A stretch of DNA of 64,000 bases. Origin: Taudactylus pleione (lineage: Eukaryota; Chordata; Amphibia; Anura; Myobatrachidae). The translations under genes were made by a program, and so were the position numbers. Positions 45,681-56,546 of this stretch are shown piece after piece; the stretch's first letter is position 1, and each line of letters begins with the position of its first letter. Location of the stretch: assembly GCA_031769625.1 (NCBI GenBank), contig JAUIMM010000040.1:13460501-13524500 (forward strand). The letters are read 5' to 3'. The notes below the pieces were generated by a model. That model was given only the letters and a program-made list of their open reading frames with translations, was not told the origin of the DNA and made no database searches.

Positions 45681-47534
45681 CTATATGTACAAAAGTTTTG
45701 GCCACACCTGTTAATAATTGAATTGAGGTGTTCCAATCAGACCTGTTGCCACAAGTGTATTAAAATAGATTACCTAGCCATGCAGTCTCTAATTGCAAAC
45801 ATTTGTGATACAATATGGGTCGTTCTGAAGAGTTCAGTGACTGCTTTGGTTGGATGCCACCTTTGCAATAAGACAGTTCGTGAAATTTCATCCCTACTGG
45901 ATATTCCACGGTCGACTGTAAGTGATATTATTAGAAAGTGGGAGTGTTTAGGAACAGCAGCAACTCAGCCATGAAGCAGAAGACCACGTAAAATCACAGA
46001 GAGGGGTCAAAGACTGCTAAGGCACATGTTGCGTAAAAGTCACCAATGCTCTGCTGATTCCATAGCTCAAGAGTTCTAAATTTCGGCTTGCATTAATGTA
46101 AGCCCGAAAACTGTGCGGCGGGAGCTTAATGGAATGGGTTTCCATGGCCGAGCAGCTGCATGTAAGCCTCACATCACCAAGTCCAATGCCAAGCGTCTGA
46201 TAGAATGGTGTAAAGCACGCTGACACTGGATTGTGGGGTAGTGGAAACGTGTTCTGTGGAGTGACAATTCACGCTTCTCTCTTTGGCAGTCAGATGGGTG
46301 AGTGCAGGTTTGATGGATGCTGGAAGAGCGTTACCTGTCTGACTGCATTGTGCCAACTGTGAAGTTGGGTGGAGGTGGGATAATGGGAATGGGATTGAAA
46401 TACCGGCGGCACAAAAGCCCGACATTGACAGGCCGACAGGTGAAGATCCCGATGCCCGGTGGTAAGTATGCTAACTCTACCCTCCCTTAGGGGTACCTAA
46501 CCCTAACCTCCCCCCCAGTGCCTAATCCTAACGGAATCGGTATGGAATCCCTGCTGCCGCATGGCCGGCAGTTCGATTCCCGGCAGCGGTAACCCAACAG
46601 ATCAGCAGAGCCCGGCAGAGGAAGCCCGGCAGCGCTGGAAATCCCGATCGTCCCTAAGGTAAGTATAAACTAACCTAACCTATCCCCCTAACCCTCCTTA
46701 GACGTGCCTAACCCTAACCTCCCCCCCGAGTGCCTAACCCCCCCCTTCCCTGCTGCCTAAACCTCAGTCCCATGGGGGGTGCCTAACCCTAACCTCCCCA
46801 CGGGGGTACCTAACGCTGACCCCCCCTTCCCCTAGCCTAACCCTCCCGGGGGGGTGTCTAACCCTAAGCCCCCCAGGGGGTCCCTAAACCTAACCCCCCT
46901 TCCCCGGGCTAAGTGTTTACTTACCCAGCAGAGAGGACGATCTGTCCAGCATTCCAGCGTCGGGATTAACATAGTATTTCAACGCCTATGTTAAATCCCT
47001 TGCCGGGACTACGCTGTCGGGATTGAGACATGCGGCTGCCGGTCTCATAACTACATCCTGGGATAATGGTATGGGGCTGATTTTCAGGGTTTGGGCTAGG
47101 CCCCTTATCTCCAGTGAAGGGCAATATTAATGCTTAAGCATACCAAGACATTGGACAGTGCTATGCTTTCAACTTTGTGGCAACAGTTTGGGGAAGGCCT
47201 TTTTCTATTCCAACATGACTGTGCCCCATGGCACAAAGCAAGAAATATAAAGACATGGTTTGATGTTGAGTTTGGTGTGGAAGAACTTGACTGGCCAGCA
47301 CAGAGCCCTGAGATGAACTGGAATGGAGATTGCGAGCCAGGCCTTCTCATCCAACATACGTGCTTGACCTCATAAATGCTCTACAGAATGAATGGGCACA
47401 AATTCTGACAAACACTCCAAAATTATTGTGAAAAGCCTTCCAAGATGAGTGGAATCTGTTATAGCTGCAAAAGGGGGACCAAATCCATTTTGGTGTAATG
47501 GTTAGGCGTCTGAATACTTTAGCATACATATACT
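45681..47534 (+). mobile_element. Tc1-like transposon, decayed and split by a later insertion
   Basis: The left end resembles CTATATGTACAAAAGTTTTGG; the right end, inverted, is similar. Transposase remnants run on the + strand: the paired-like DNA-binding domain near 45820-45960 (VREISSLLDIPRSTVSDIIRK), VPTVKLGGGGIM at 46350-46383 at the second catalytic region, and, after the insertion, GLFLFQHDCAPWHKARNIKT at 47190-47260. Its ancestral frame continues across the insertion once 46386-47068 is set aside. Stops remain, for example at 45973. Confidence 0.92.
46386..47058. mobile_element. 673-bp non-autonomous transposon with telomere-like blocks, copy 2
   Basis: The element runs from GGAATGGGATTGAAAT to CATAACTACATCC and is flanked by TGGGATAATG at 46376-46385 and 47059-47068. 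The uninterrupted Tc1 sequence expected at this point has that segment once, so the 10-bp duplication is firm. Repeated CCTAACCCTAACC blocks with C runs fill 46480-46910. At 46570-46580 AGTTCGATTCC resembles a tRNA B box. A 9-10 bp duplication suggests a Mutator-like mobiliser; this is inference. Confidence 0.85.
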
Positions 47535-47587
47535 ATATTCATAGAATAGTTTCAAATAGTTAATAATAACAAAATGTTATGAAGTGT

Positions 47588-47885
47588 AAAGCTGCATACA
47601 CACACGATTTTGTTACCAACGATTTTATGAACGATTTTATGAATGATTACCTGTCAGATTTTTTAAAGTGTAATGAACGATTGTTTTGAACTACAAACGA
47701 TTTTTGCATATTAACTTAATGAAAATCGTTGAGTTGGCCAGTGTAACTGAACTACAAACGTGAACGCGCATGAACGATAATCGTTCATCGTTTTCACGCA
47801 GAAAGTGAGCGATTTTTTTTCTATGATTGACCGATAAACGATATTGTTAACGATAATCGTTCAAAAAATCGTGTGTATGCAGCTT
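47588..47885. mobile_element. MITE with AAGCTGCATACACACACGATTTT ends, dense in CGAT/ATCG
   Basis: The terminal AAGCTGCATACACACACGAT and its inverse (ATCGTGTGTATGCAGCTT) bound a body where AACGATT, ATCGTT or CGAT/ATCG variants occur about fifteen times on both strands. GAACGATAATCGTTC and AACGATAATCGTT are internal palindromes. Confidence 0.88.
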
Positions 47886-47931
47886 AAGTATTAATCATCA
47901 AAACATATTAAAACACAAGTTTAGGTATATA

Positions 47932-48180
47932 GGGCCAAATGTAATAGGTGAGAGTCTAGAAAATGTGAGAGTTTAGCAGTAAACTCTCTCACTTTTTAAA
48001 CTTGGCCAGTGTAATAGAGCCGAGAACATACAAACTCGCATGTTATTAGACTCCAAAAATTCTCACAATTTAAACAGTCATCAAGATGTTTTCACCTTTT
48101 GAGATAAAACTTAATCAATGTGAAAGTGTACTGCTAAACTCTCACGTGTTCAAAACTCTCACTTTATTACATTTGGCCCA
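47932..48180. mobile_element. MITE with GGGCCAAATGTAATA ends
   Basis: GGGCCAAATGTAATAGGTGAG and CTCACTTTATTACATTTGGCCC are inverted. Inner GTGAGAGTTTAGCAGTA and its inverse TACTGCTAAACTCTCAC extend the palindrome. Confidence 0.9.
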
Positions 48181-49539
48181 TAGTACAGCGTTTTGCAACC
48201 ACTATGCTGGGGCACAATAGTGTGCAGCGAGTGGTTGCCAAGTGTGTAGCAGGGTTAGTGCATTCGGAGCCCACTTTACCTATGCTCAGGCCTGGGCAGT
48301 GCTGAGCCCTTCTGGGAGGCTCAGACGTGCCCAGGCCCTGACCTACGGAGGCACAACAGTGTGTCACGATGGGTCATGCACGCCGCGTTGCCCGCCTTCT
48401 GCTCCCAATTCTGCAATGTGTGCTCAGTCACTGAGTGTGACTGGGCAACTCCAGCCGATAAAGGACAGGGACGACAGTGAGCCTTTTCAGCTACTGACAG
48501 GTAAGGGCCAATGAGTGTTATTTTATTTTCTTCTTCATGGTCCATAGGGATCCAGAGGGATACTGTGGTTGTAGTGATCCAGGCACCAAACAGTTAAGCT
48601 TTCAGCTCCCAGGATGCCTCTGGTCCTCCTCTACATATACCTCGGCTACAGGCTTTCAGTTGTTATTCTGCCACACCTTTGTAATGGGGCTGATCAGGCA
48701 GTCCCAAGCTTTTATTTCATGTTTTATTTTATTTCTATATTTTTGAGTTAGCAGTGCTGAGTGTCTGAATTAAGACGCCTACACTGCGACTCAGTCTACC
48801 TTCGCTGGGCCGCAACACCAGTAACATCTCTGGTGACTTTGGCGGGTCACGACAAAGCTTGCTAGCAGTGATGCTTGGAACTGGATGCACTGTGTTATCA
48901 GGTATTCCTAGCTTACGGGGATTGCGCACGGCAGTCCTTTCTTCCGGCGCTGGAGATGTACCAGAAGCCGCTGCAGTGAGGGCCCGGGGCATCCGCATCC
49001 TCACTAGACCACAGGGGCCTCATCTGACGCCAGGGATCGGAAGCAGACTTCTGCTGCCATGAGGCCAGCTTAACCAGCCAGTTGATGCAGCTTAGGGGAG
49101 ATAGGCTCTCCCCTGGCAGTTCCTCCCCTGACTCAGACACAGATCCTTCAAAGGTTTTTGCGTGTCTTGGTCGTGTATGCTTGCAGTCCACTATCTGTGC
49201 TCTGCTGAAGCGATTTATTCTCAGAAGGTTTTGGATCAGTATCCCTGTATACCTTTCCCTCGGGTCAGGTATATGGTGCTCTATATCCTACCAAGCCTCG
49301 TGTTTGGTAGTTGATTCAGAGTCTATTGCAACTATATTACATATGCATTGTACGTGACTGTTTGCTAGCTGCTGTATTGATACTGCCTTTTATTTCTGAC
49401 TGTCAGTTTTAAATATCACTGGTTTTTTTTTTCTCCTCATCCCTCCAGCTGGTGGGTGGGTTTTTTTTTCTCTGTACTTCACATTTTACTAGTATTTGTG
49501 AAGGCTGTCACATTGCATTTGTTACCTGTTATTATTGAA

Positions 49540-50665
49540 TATGTCAAAAGGTAAAGGAAAACAGGAGGTGGAGTCCCCTGTGCTGGTTTCATGTTTATCC
49601 TGTTTGGTGGGCTTGTCCCCTCAGGACTTTATAGCAGGCAGCACACAAACCGCCCTGTATATAGAACCACCTCACCAGTCCAGTTTACCAGCCCCTGTAC
49701 AGGAGCAATCTTGGGTGTCCTCCTTGTCTCAGGTAATGAAGCAGTTAGTGAATCGTATAGCTACTCCCACACTGCCTCCTTGAATGGGATACCCTCAGCA
49801 TGCTATGTTTGCCCCTCTTATACATGCTTCCTGAATGGATGTTTATGCCCACTCAAGTCCGAGTATGGCTCAGTCGGCTGTTGCGAGTAGACCGGTAGTT
49901 ACTAAGGCGCCTAAGCGGGCGTTATCTTTTTATTAGTGTGCTCAGCATGTAGATTCAGACGCTTCATCGGAGGAATCTGATATTGCGCAGGGTTCTTCTC
50001 CAGGGTCTAGCTAGGGAGAGGAGGACCATCCTTCTACAGTGGATGTTGCTTCTTCGGTGAGGGCAGTCAAATCAATACTAAATATACAGGATAATGAACT
50101 GGCGCCTAGAAATAAGGCTCCAGTGTGTGAACACCAGAAGCTGGTCAAACCGGAGTTCACTAAATCTGAGCAGCTCACTGAACTTATGTAAGAGGCATGG
50201 AGTAACCCGGATAAACTGTTTTATGTTACGAAATGAATAGTACCATTGTATCCTTTTCCAGCTTCTGAATGTACTAAGTGGGAAATCCCTCCTACTGTGG
50301 ATGCTCATGTGACACACTTAGTCAGGAGTGCTACATTGCCTATTCCTTCAGCATCTTCTATTAAAGATCCTACAGTTAGGAAAATTGAAACATGTCTTAA
50401 AGCAGTATTTTCATCATCTGGAGCTGTTAATCGACCAGCTATGGCTAGGGCTTCGGTAGCCAAGGCTGCTGAAGAATGGATGGGGGAATTGGAAGATTCT
50501 CTACCTGATCCTACCAGAGAACCGCTGACCTATATATCCCACATAAGGGAAGCTGCCTCCTATTTGGGAGGAGCTGCAATAGACGCTTCTAAAGCATCGG
50601 CAGCCTCAGTGGTGGCTCGTAGAGTCCTTTGGTTAAGGTCCTGGAAAGCAGATACAGGGTCATAG
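49540..50665 (+). pseudogene. DIRS copy 2 ORF1 (gag-like), one frame with six premature stops
   Basis: An ATG at 49540 opens MSKGKGKQEVESP and the same frame runs to the stop at 50663. It is interrupted only by stops at 49781, 49832, 49934, 50012, 50189 and 50234, without frameshift. Conserved blocks are KWEIPPTVDAHVTHLVRSA (50274-50330), FSSSGAVNRPAMARASVAK (50410-50465) and AASYLGGAAIDASKASAAS near the end. The protein would be about 374 residues before decay. The role as a nucleic-acid-binding structural protein is inferred from DIRS organisation. Confidence 0.85.
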
Positions 50666-50759
50666 GCGGCTCTGGAATGCTTACCTTTTTTTGGGACTAT
50701 ACATCGAGTTTTCGCAGGACAATCCAGTGAAAAAATAAGAGGTCTGGGCCGGCCAGACG

Positions 50760-51630
50760 TCCAGCTTCTAAACCGCATGATGAACCCTTGGCCTGATGGG
50801 GTGGGCCTCCTCTTGGGGGATCCCAGGGTGGGAGGCCGACTTTTTCAGTTTGCTGATTACTGGCATCAAACAACAACGTATGCCTTGGTCTGAAGTGGCC
50901 TCTCAGGGGTATGCCCTCACTTTTCGGAGCCATCTTCCCAAGAAGTTTTTTTGCACAAATCCCCCATCAGATGCAATCAAGACATTGGCCCTTCAAGAGG
51001 CCATTTACACCCTGCTGAAGGCAGGGGTGATGATCCCGGTTACTGTGTTTAAGCAAGGAAGGGGTCATTATTCCAATCTATTTTTGGTTCAGAAACCGAA
51101 TAGGTCTCATCGCCCTATTCTAAATCTGAAAACCCTCAACAAGTTTATCCGTGTACCCAAATTCTGTATGGAAACTCTTCGGTCAATTATTTTGGCAATG
51201 GAGCCTGGGGATTTTTTGGTTTCCCTGGACATTCAGGATGCGTATATGCATGTTCCTATTACGCCATCCCACCAACAATTTCTACAGTTTGCTGTTCTGC
51301 AACAACATTGCCAATTTCAGGCACTATTTTTTGGTCTAACAATGGCCCCTCTGGTCTTCACCAAAATAATGGCGGTTATGACTGCCTAACTCAGGGGTCA
51401 GGGAATCTGATTACTACCATATCTGGACCACCTTCTGATATTGACAGTCTCCAGCTGTTTTTCACTGCCATCTCCAACTGACCATTGCCTGTCTACAGAA
51501 GCACGGCTGGATCATCAATTGGAAGAAATCCTCTTTCTCCAACACAGCAGATGGTACATGTGGGGGCACTTCTTTAGTCTCAGGCACAAAAGGAGTTTCT
51601 GCCAGGGTACAAGATTTCGGCCCTAATAAT
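50760..51630 (+). pseudogene. DIRS copy 2 reverse transcriptase, decayed
   Basis: The best-preserved RT in the window. An open frame of 197 codons (50796-51386) holds YSNLFLVQKPNRSHRPILNL (fingers), the motif A block SLDIQDAYMHVPI with its catalytic Asp at 51228-51230, and FFGLTMAPLVFTKI (motif B). TAA at 51387 and TGA at 51408 then interrupt it. The catalytic YLDD box follows in the same frame as YLDH (51420-51431), so the second Asp is lost as well. The sequence LxQPGDF-like AMEPGDFLVSLDI is typical of DIRS RT. Confidence 0.88.
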
Positions 51631-51884
51631 TTGTGTACTCACAATGCTATGCAAGCGAAGGGTATCCATTCTATCAACGATGCAGGTCCTGGGGTCAATG
51701 GTATCCACCTTCTACATTGTGGGGTATGCTCAGTTCCATTCCAGACCTGTACAAACATTGATTCTCTCCAGGTGGAACGGAAATGATCATCTATAAGGTC
51801 ACATAGGATCCTTCTCACTCCAGAAGTTCGTCTCTCTTCTGGTGGTTACAAAAGGATCATCTGGACAGAGGTTGCCCATTCTGG

Positions 51885-52440
51885 ATTCCATATTGGGTGC
51901 TTCTCACCACGGACACCAGTCTCTGCGGATGGGGAGGGGGGGGGAGCAGTGACTGGTCATCACACCTTTCAGGGAAGATGGACAAATCACAAAAGTCATT
52001 TGCTCATAAACATTCTGGCGCTTCGAGCAGTATAGAAAGCACTCATGGCACAGGACCTGCTCCAGGGCAGTCCGGTCCAGATCCAGTCCGACAATGCGAC
52101 CACAGTAGCCTATCTCAATAATCAGGGAGGGACGCAGTGTCAATCAGCCATGAGGGAAGTGACAAACATTCTAATGTAGGCAGAACGTCATCTTCCAGCT
52201 ATCTCGGCAATATTCATCCCGGGAGTCCTCAATGAAGAAGCGGACTTCCTAAGTCATCAGGACATACATGCCGGAGAGTGGTCTCTCCACCCATGGATTT
52301 TTCAACTCCTGGTGAACAAATGGAGCCTACCAGACATGGACCTCCATGGCAGCAGGTCACAACCACAAGGTCCCCAGGTACAGGTCCAAGTCCAGAGACC
52401 CCTCAGCAGCCTTCGTGGATGCATTGGCAGTAAGATGGGA
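51885..52440 (+). pseudogene. DIRS copy 2 RNase H and adjoining region, decayed
   Basis: LLTTDTSLCGWG opens the domain. A G-run expansion breaks the frame at about 51935. Further on, in another frame, come VQIQSDNATTVAYLNNQGG (second catalytic Asp, about 52075-52130) and IFIPGVLNEEADFLSHQDIH (about 52208-52265). Next are QLLVNKW, HNHKVPRYRSKSRDPSAAF and FVDALA, the stretch that links RNase H to the downstream domain in DIRS elements. Confidence 0.8.
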
Positions 52441-52761
52441 CTTCAAGCTGGCGTGTTTCTTTCCTCTGATTTCCCTCCTCCCAATGGTCCCCAGTAAATT
52501 GAAGCAGGAAGGCGGAGCAGTAATTCTAGCAGGAAGGCGGTAATTGAAGTAATTGAAGCAGGAAGGCGGAGCATTGGCTCCTGCTTGGCCCAGACGTCAT
52601 TGGTTCACCGACATAAGGGTATATGTGGATAAGGACCAGAGGCATCTTGGGAGCTGAAAGCTTAACTGTTTGGTGCCTGGATCACTACAACCACATTATC
52701 CCCATGGTATCCCTATGGACCTTGAAGAAAAACAGTTATCAATGGTTTGTCTACCATAACT

Positions 52762-53005
52762 ATTTTTTTCTGTGGGAGCCAAGGTGATTTTTTTTTTTTT
52801 TTTGTGGGGGCAATTGGGTGTATTTTTTGTTCTGTGGGGGTCAATGTCTATTCTTCTTATTTTCTGGGGGGGCCTAAAGTATATTATTTTTTCCTGTTTG
52901 GGCCAATGTGTGAGTGCTTTTTTTCTGTGGGGGGCAATGTGTGTGTGTGTGTTTCCCCACGGGGCCATTATGTGTGTTTTTTATTTTCCTGTATGGGACT
53001 GATGG
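52762..53005. repeat. Degenerate GT-rich minisatellite adjoining DIRS copy 2
   Basis: Roughly six imperfect units of about 35-45 bp share TTTTTTCTGTGGGGGC followed by CAATGTGTG. It starts at the right DIRS end. The Phe/Gly/Val-rich ORFs over it follow from the repeat. Confidence 0.7.
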
Positions 53006-53284
53006 TGTGCCTTAGCAATTTAAAAATTTTGTTCTGTGTGCAGAGAATTGGAAAAGGTTGAAAATCACTTCCATTGTATATTAAAACCGTATCAGAGTAG
53101 TGAATCATTCAGTCTTGGCACTCATCTGTGTGCTGAAGAAATAGTAGCACCTCTACCCATACACTAATAACGGTCTTTTGTCCAATTCATGGATACCACA
53201 GATGGTAAAATCTGAAATATATTTCCAGTGGAAAAGTAATATAGTAAAAAGAGGGGCCAGTATGTAATAAATTGCCCTTATTGG

Positions 53285-53560
53285 ATTTCACTGCAGTCAG
53301 GAAGTTGACAATGACAGTGTCGACATCAGAAGTTCGACATTCATAATGTCAATGACACCTGGAAAAGGTTGATATTGACAGAGAGCAACATATGAAATTT
53401 CGAAACTGTCATTACACTTATGGTTATGGTTACCATTAGGGTTAGACTGACATTGAAAAGATAGCCGACATTCTGATCATGTCGGCATGAACAATGTCAA
53501 TATAATGACCATGTCTACATTCTCATATCAACATTATGAATCGAGACATAATATACCAAA
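53285..53560. repeat. MITE-like repeat with TGTCGACAT/ATGTCGGCAT motifs
   Basis: Short GTTGACAATGACAGTGTCGAC-type motifs on the left recur in inverse towards the right (CATTGTTCATGCCGACATGA on the minus strand). A single GGTTACCATTAGGGTTAG block links it to the telomere-like family. It is related to 23095-23345. Confidence 0.5.
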
Positions 53561-54359
53561 CTCATCTGTACGTATAGCTGTCAGCTGTAATTGACCCAGC
53601 GGTCTTGTGAACAGGAAACCTGCATATCTTTCATGTGTGCACATGGTGCTGTTGATTCAGGTGTTCCATTGCGTGGTGGATTAGAATGGTTATTTCTCTA
53701 ACTACCTTATTGAGGTAGTGTAACAGCCAGGGCTGCCATCAGGGGGTAACTGTTGGGACTGGTGTCTCAGGCTTGGGCAGAGGGGGAGGCCCTGGGTGGC
53801 AGCAGTACAGATTTGTGCTGGGCCGCCATTGCAGACACGACATGGAGAAACAGTGCTGGCCTGCGGCATTATGAATATGGCGTCAGCCGTGAGCCAAATG
53901 GCGCATGCGGAATGGCAGCCAATCCTGCCAGCCGACGCCATATTCGTAATGCTGCTGGTGCTGTTTCCAGCAGCCGCTCAGCTCACTGGTGTCTCCGAGC
54001 GCAAACCCACCCCCTGCTCGGCAGCCTCTGCAGAGGATAGGTATAATCAGGTTAGTGCAGTTCGGAGCGCCACCTTGGGGACAGGCTGCACTCTGTGACA
54101 GTGACCACCATAGAAAGCAGTAAGCCTCCCGTGACTGAAGAGGGCAGGTGCGCTGTTTGCATGGAAATATAAATGTAGTCTTCTATTCTATCCTATCAAC
54201 CTACAGTATCGTTCATGCCCTCATATAACAAACCTCCAGCTCTGCTCCTGAACAGGTACATGGATTATGGCATAGTTCCTGACCCTGCCCTGTGTCCATC
54301 CCCAGCCCTATATCCCAGCCCAGGTCCAGCCTTCCCTTCCATGTGCTACACTGGCTAAC

Positions 54360-54465
54360 TAGGGCGGGCCGGCACCATGGCCAGCGGCGCCCCCCCCCAC
54401 TGCGCCGGTCCCACGGCGCCCAGGGCACGCACCCCGCTCGCCCTGGCCTAGTTACGCCACTGGTT
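54360..54465. repeat. hAT element end fragment, GTTACGCCACTGG
   Basis: GC-rich sequence with CCAGCGGCGCCCCCC ends CCTAGTTACGCCACTGG, the same right terminus as the hAT element at 44039. The other terminus was not identified; the CAGGGCTGCCATCAGGGGG sequence at 53730 may belong to a different element. Confidence 0.5.
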
Positions 54466-55159
54466 CATGCGGTGGACAAGGTAATAAGCGAGATGAAAAC
54501 TGGAGTGGAGGTTGTGGGATGTAGAGACAGTGTCTGTAAGAGTTGCTAAATGTTCAAAAATACAGGTAAAAGAATAATGCTGCTAATGTATATGAACACA
54601 GCTCCAGCAGTGAAATATAAAGAGAGGTATGTGAGTAGTGGGTGAAGGAATTAGTTATTAAAAGAATAATTAAAGTGGATAGATGTGATGCAATGGAAAA
54701 AGACAATACCAACAAAATTTTCTGTAGTACGAAGTCAGAAGTTACAATGTACAGAGCCGATCCAGTCAGAAGTATTTTGAACAACAAAGATCAATCAGCA
54801 AGAGCAACATGTAGACAGGGAAGTACTTGCAATGTCCAAGCAGGGAGTGCAGTAAGGACTTTCCTGGATATGCATACAGCAGCAGATGGTGAATTTGGTC
54901 ATTCACATAAGTATGTTGCTAGATGTCGTTCAGAATGTGTTCTGGTTTTAGGATGTTTTCCCTCAGTTTTCCTGTAGCTTAACTCCGGCGTAACTCAGTC
55001 TTCATTATCAAATTGTAATTACACTTATAATCTAAAACTTTGAATCTAAACCTAACTAATGCAGCCTTACTGATCACTAATAACTAAAGTTACAAACGTG
55101 TCTGTGTGCTCACTGATTGGGACCCTGTCCCCTTGTTAATACATCTTCTGGTTTAACTA

Positions 55160-55291
55160 GTTCAGAGGGTCTCCATCTCTGTCCTCAGGACCCCAAACAT
55201 TTAATGTTTTCCAGGTCACCTGTGGATCTTAAAAATGTGACAGTTGGACATACACCTGTGCACCTGCCGGGTGACCTGAAAAATGGGAACT
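55160..55291. repeat. Decayed hAT MITE of the CAGAGGTTCTCAAAC family
   Basis: TCTGTCCTCAGGACCCCAAAC and CACCTGTGGATCTTAAAA correspond to the element at 5757-5960. The ends are eroded and much of the centre is shorter. Confidence 0.65.
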
Positions 55292-55293
55292 GT

Positions 55294-56546
55294 TAAACTG
55301 AGTACACACTAAATGATATTTGTACTTAGCGATGTGAGTGACGCCCCCTGGCGACAGGCCAACATATCGGGCGGCAGTACATATTAAGCGAGCCGGTGCT
55401 CAACCGCCCGAAATGTCTGTCCCTGTCTCATCCCGCTGCATGAGGTCGTTGTCGGGCTGACCTGACAATGCAGCTGACGACTCCACTGGAGCATGCACCA
55501 TCCGACATAGAGTGTACACACTTAGTGTTTTTGACTATTTGTTGTTCCAATTCGTAGAAATCTGGCAAATCGTTCAAAATACGACCATAGCCCCCATTTA
55601 TTAACTAATTTTAGTCATCAAAACTCTTTCAGTGATAAGTACTTTTTCTGTATTTATTATTGCTGATGGCGATGTTTTTAAGCAGTGCTATCAGCACTTC
55701 GCCCCCTCATGGCAGATGGCTGGTGAGTGTATTTATTGATGAGCTCTATGTGTAAAATAGCACTCGTTTACCTTATTCTCCTTCGTCGTCTTTTTGCTGC
55801 TGATAAAATTGGGACGGCGGTGTCTGGACAGCGCTCTCCTTCTCGGCACCCAGAATTAATCCCAACATGCTTTGCATGTACCGGGTTTCTATGGAAATAT
55901 CCCATTGAGGATGTGTTCAGTGTGGGGCTGATGGTATATATATTTTTTTATTGTGCCCACCCCACACCACTCACTACTTGCTAGTAGTGCTGCGTTGAGT
56001 GCTAAGTCATGGGCCATGGCAGCAGAGCCAGTGCACAGCCTCAGCAGAGCAGACATGCTGAGAGCTGTCGCCTGCTGTCAGTCAGCACTTAGCAGCCCCG
56101 CCCCTCCCCACCCATTGTATTTATTTTCATAGGCAGGGAAGGTGGCTATGTGGTGAAGTGACTAAGTAGTATGGCTGTTGCTGAAGAGCATGTGAAAACA
56201 AACCTCCAACCTCTGCTGTAGGTAAGCTGAGGTCCATCTCGTCCTCTGAGCTCTGTCCCGACAGGAAAGCAGCTGTCCAAAGGTATCGCTGTGCATGTGC
56301 AGGCTATAAGCCACAGATGGCACATTCGCCGTCTGTGATCGCAGGGGACTTCCTTCATTCGTCAGCGTTGTTTGGACGAGAAAAACAGCACTGCCCGGTT
56401 TATTAACACTACTGTACCATTCGCAGGCGAGCGTGTCATTGATAGATGAAAGGGAGAAAAATAAAGAAAACGCAGAGTGTTAACATTAAATTGCATTGAA
56501 GGAGTAACTAGTTAGTAAATGGAGCCCTAAGTGTGTACCCAGCTTT
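55294..56546. mobile_element. MITE with GTACACACTTA-type ends, split by a larger insertion
   Basis: TAAACTGAGTACACACTAAA on the left and TTAAGTGTGTACCCAGCTTTA-like sequence on the right are inverted, as in the elements at 5600 and 45282. Nearly all of the interval from 55589 to 56526 is a second element. Confidence 0.75.
55589..56526. mobile_element. Nested 0.94-kb element with GGGCTCCATTTACTAACTA ends
   Basis: Left AGCCCCCATTTATTAACTAA and right TAACTAGTTAGTAAATGGAGCCCT are inverted. No transposase motif is present in its small ORFs. Being intact inside another MITE makes it the younger of the two. Confidence 0.75.

Larger units (their letters stand above)
48516..52762 (+). mobile_element. 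DIRS-type retrotransposon copy 2 (lacks recombinase)
   Basis: The left terminal repeat (about 48520-48640: CATGGTCCATAGGGATCC, then CAGGCACCAAACAGTTAAGC) is inverted at 52625-52745. Between them are a leader, full-length ORF1, reverse transcriptase and RNase H. The segment after about 52500 jumps to the right end, so the recombinase and internal complementary region are deleted. The ends match copy 1, so both are one subfamily. Near 52498-52580 the phrase GAAGCAGGAAGGCGGAGCA is locally repeated, perhaps at the deletion join. Confidence 0.9.

Noticed and set aside
46570..46580. A functional tRNA gene from a good B-box match
   Set aside because: No A box, cloverleaf or terminator lies at the right distance.
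46480..46910. True interstitial telomeric sequence from a chromosome fusion
   Set aside because: The CCTAACC blocks are irregular, lie within a transposon with a defined target duplication, and recur in two other copies.
54642..54977. A 111-codon + strand ORF
   Set aside because: It is hydrophilic with no recognisable domain, in repeat-rich intron, and its flanks show no splice sites in the CADPS2 phase.
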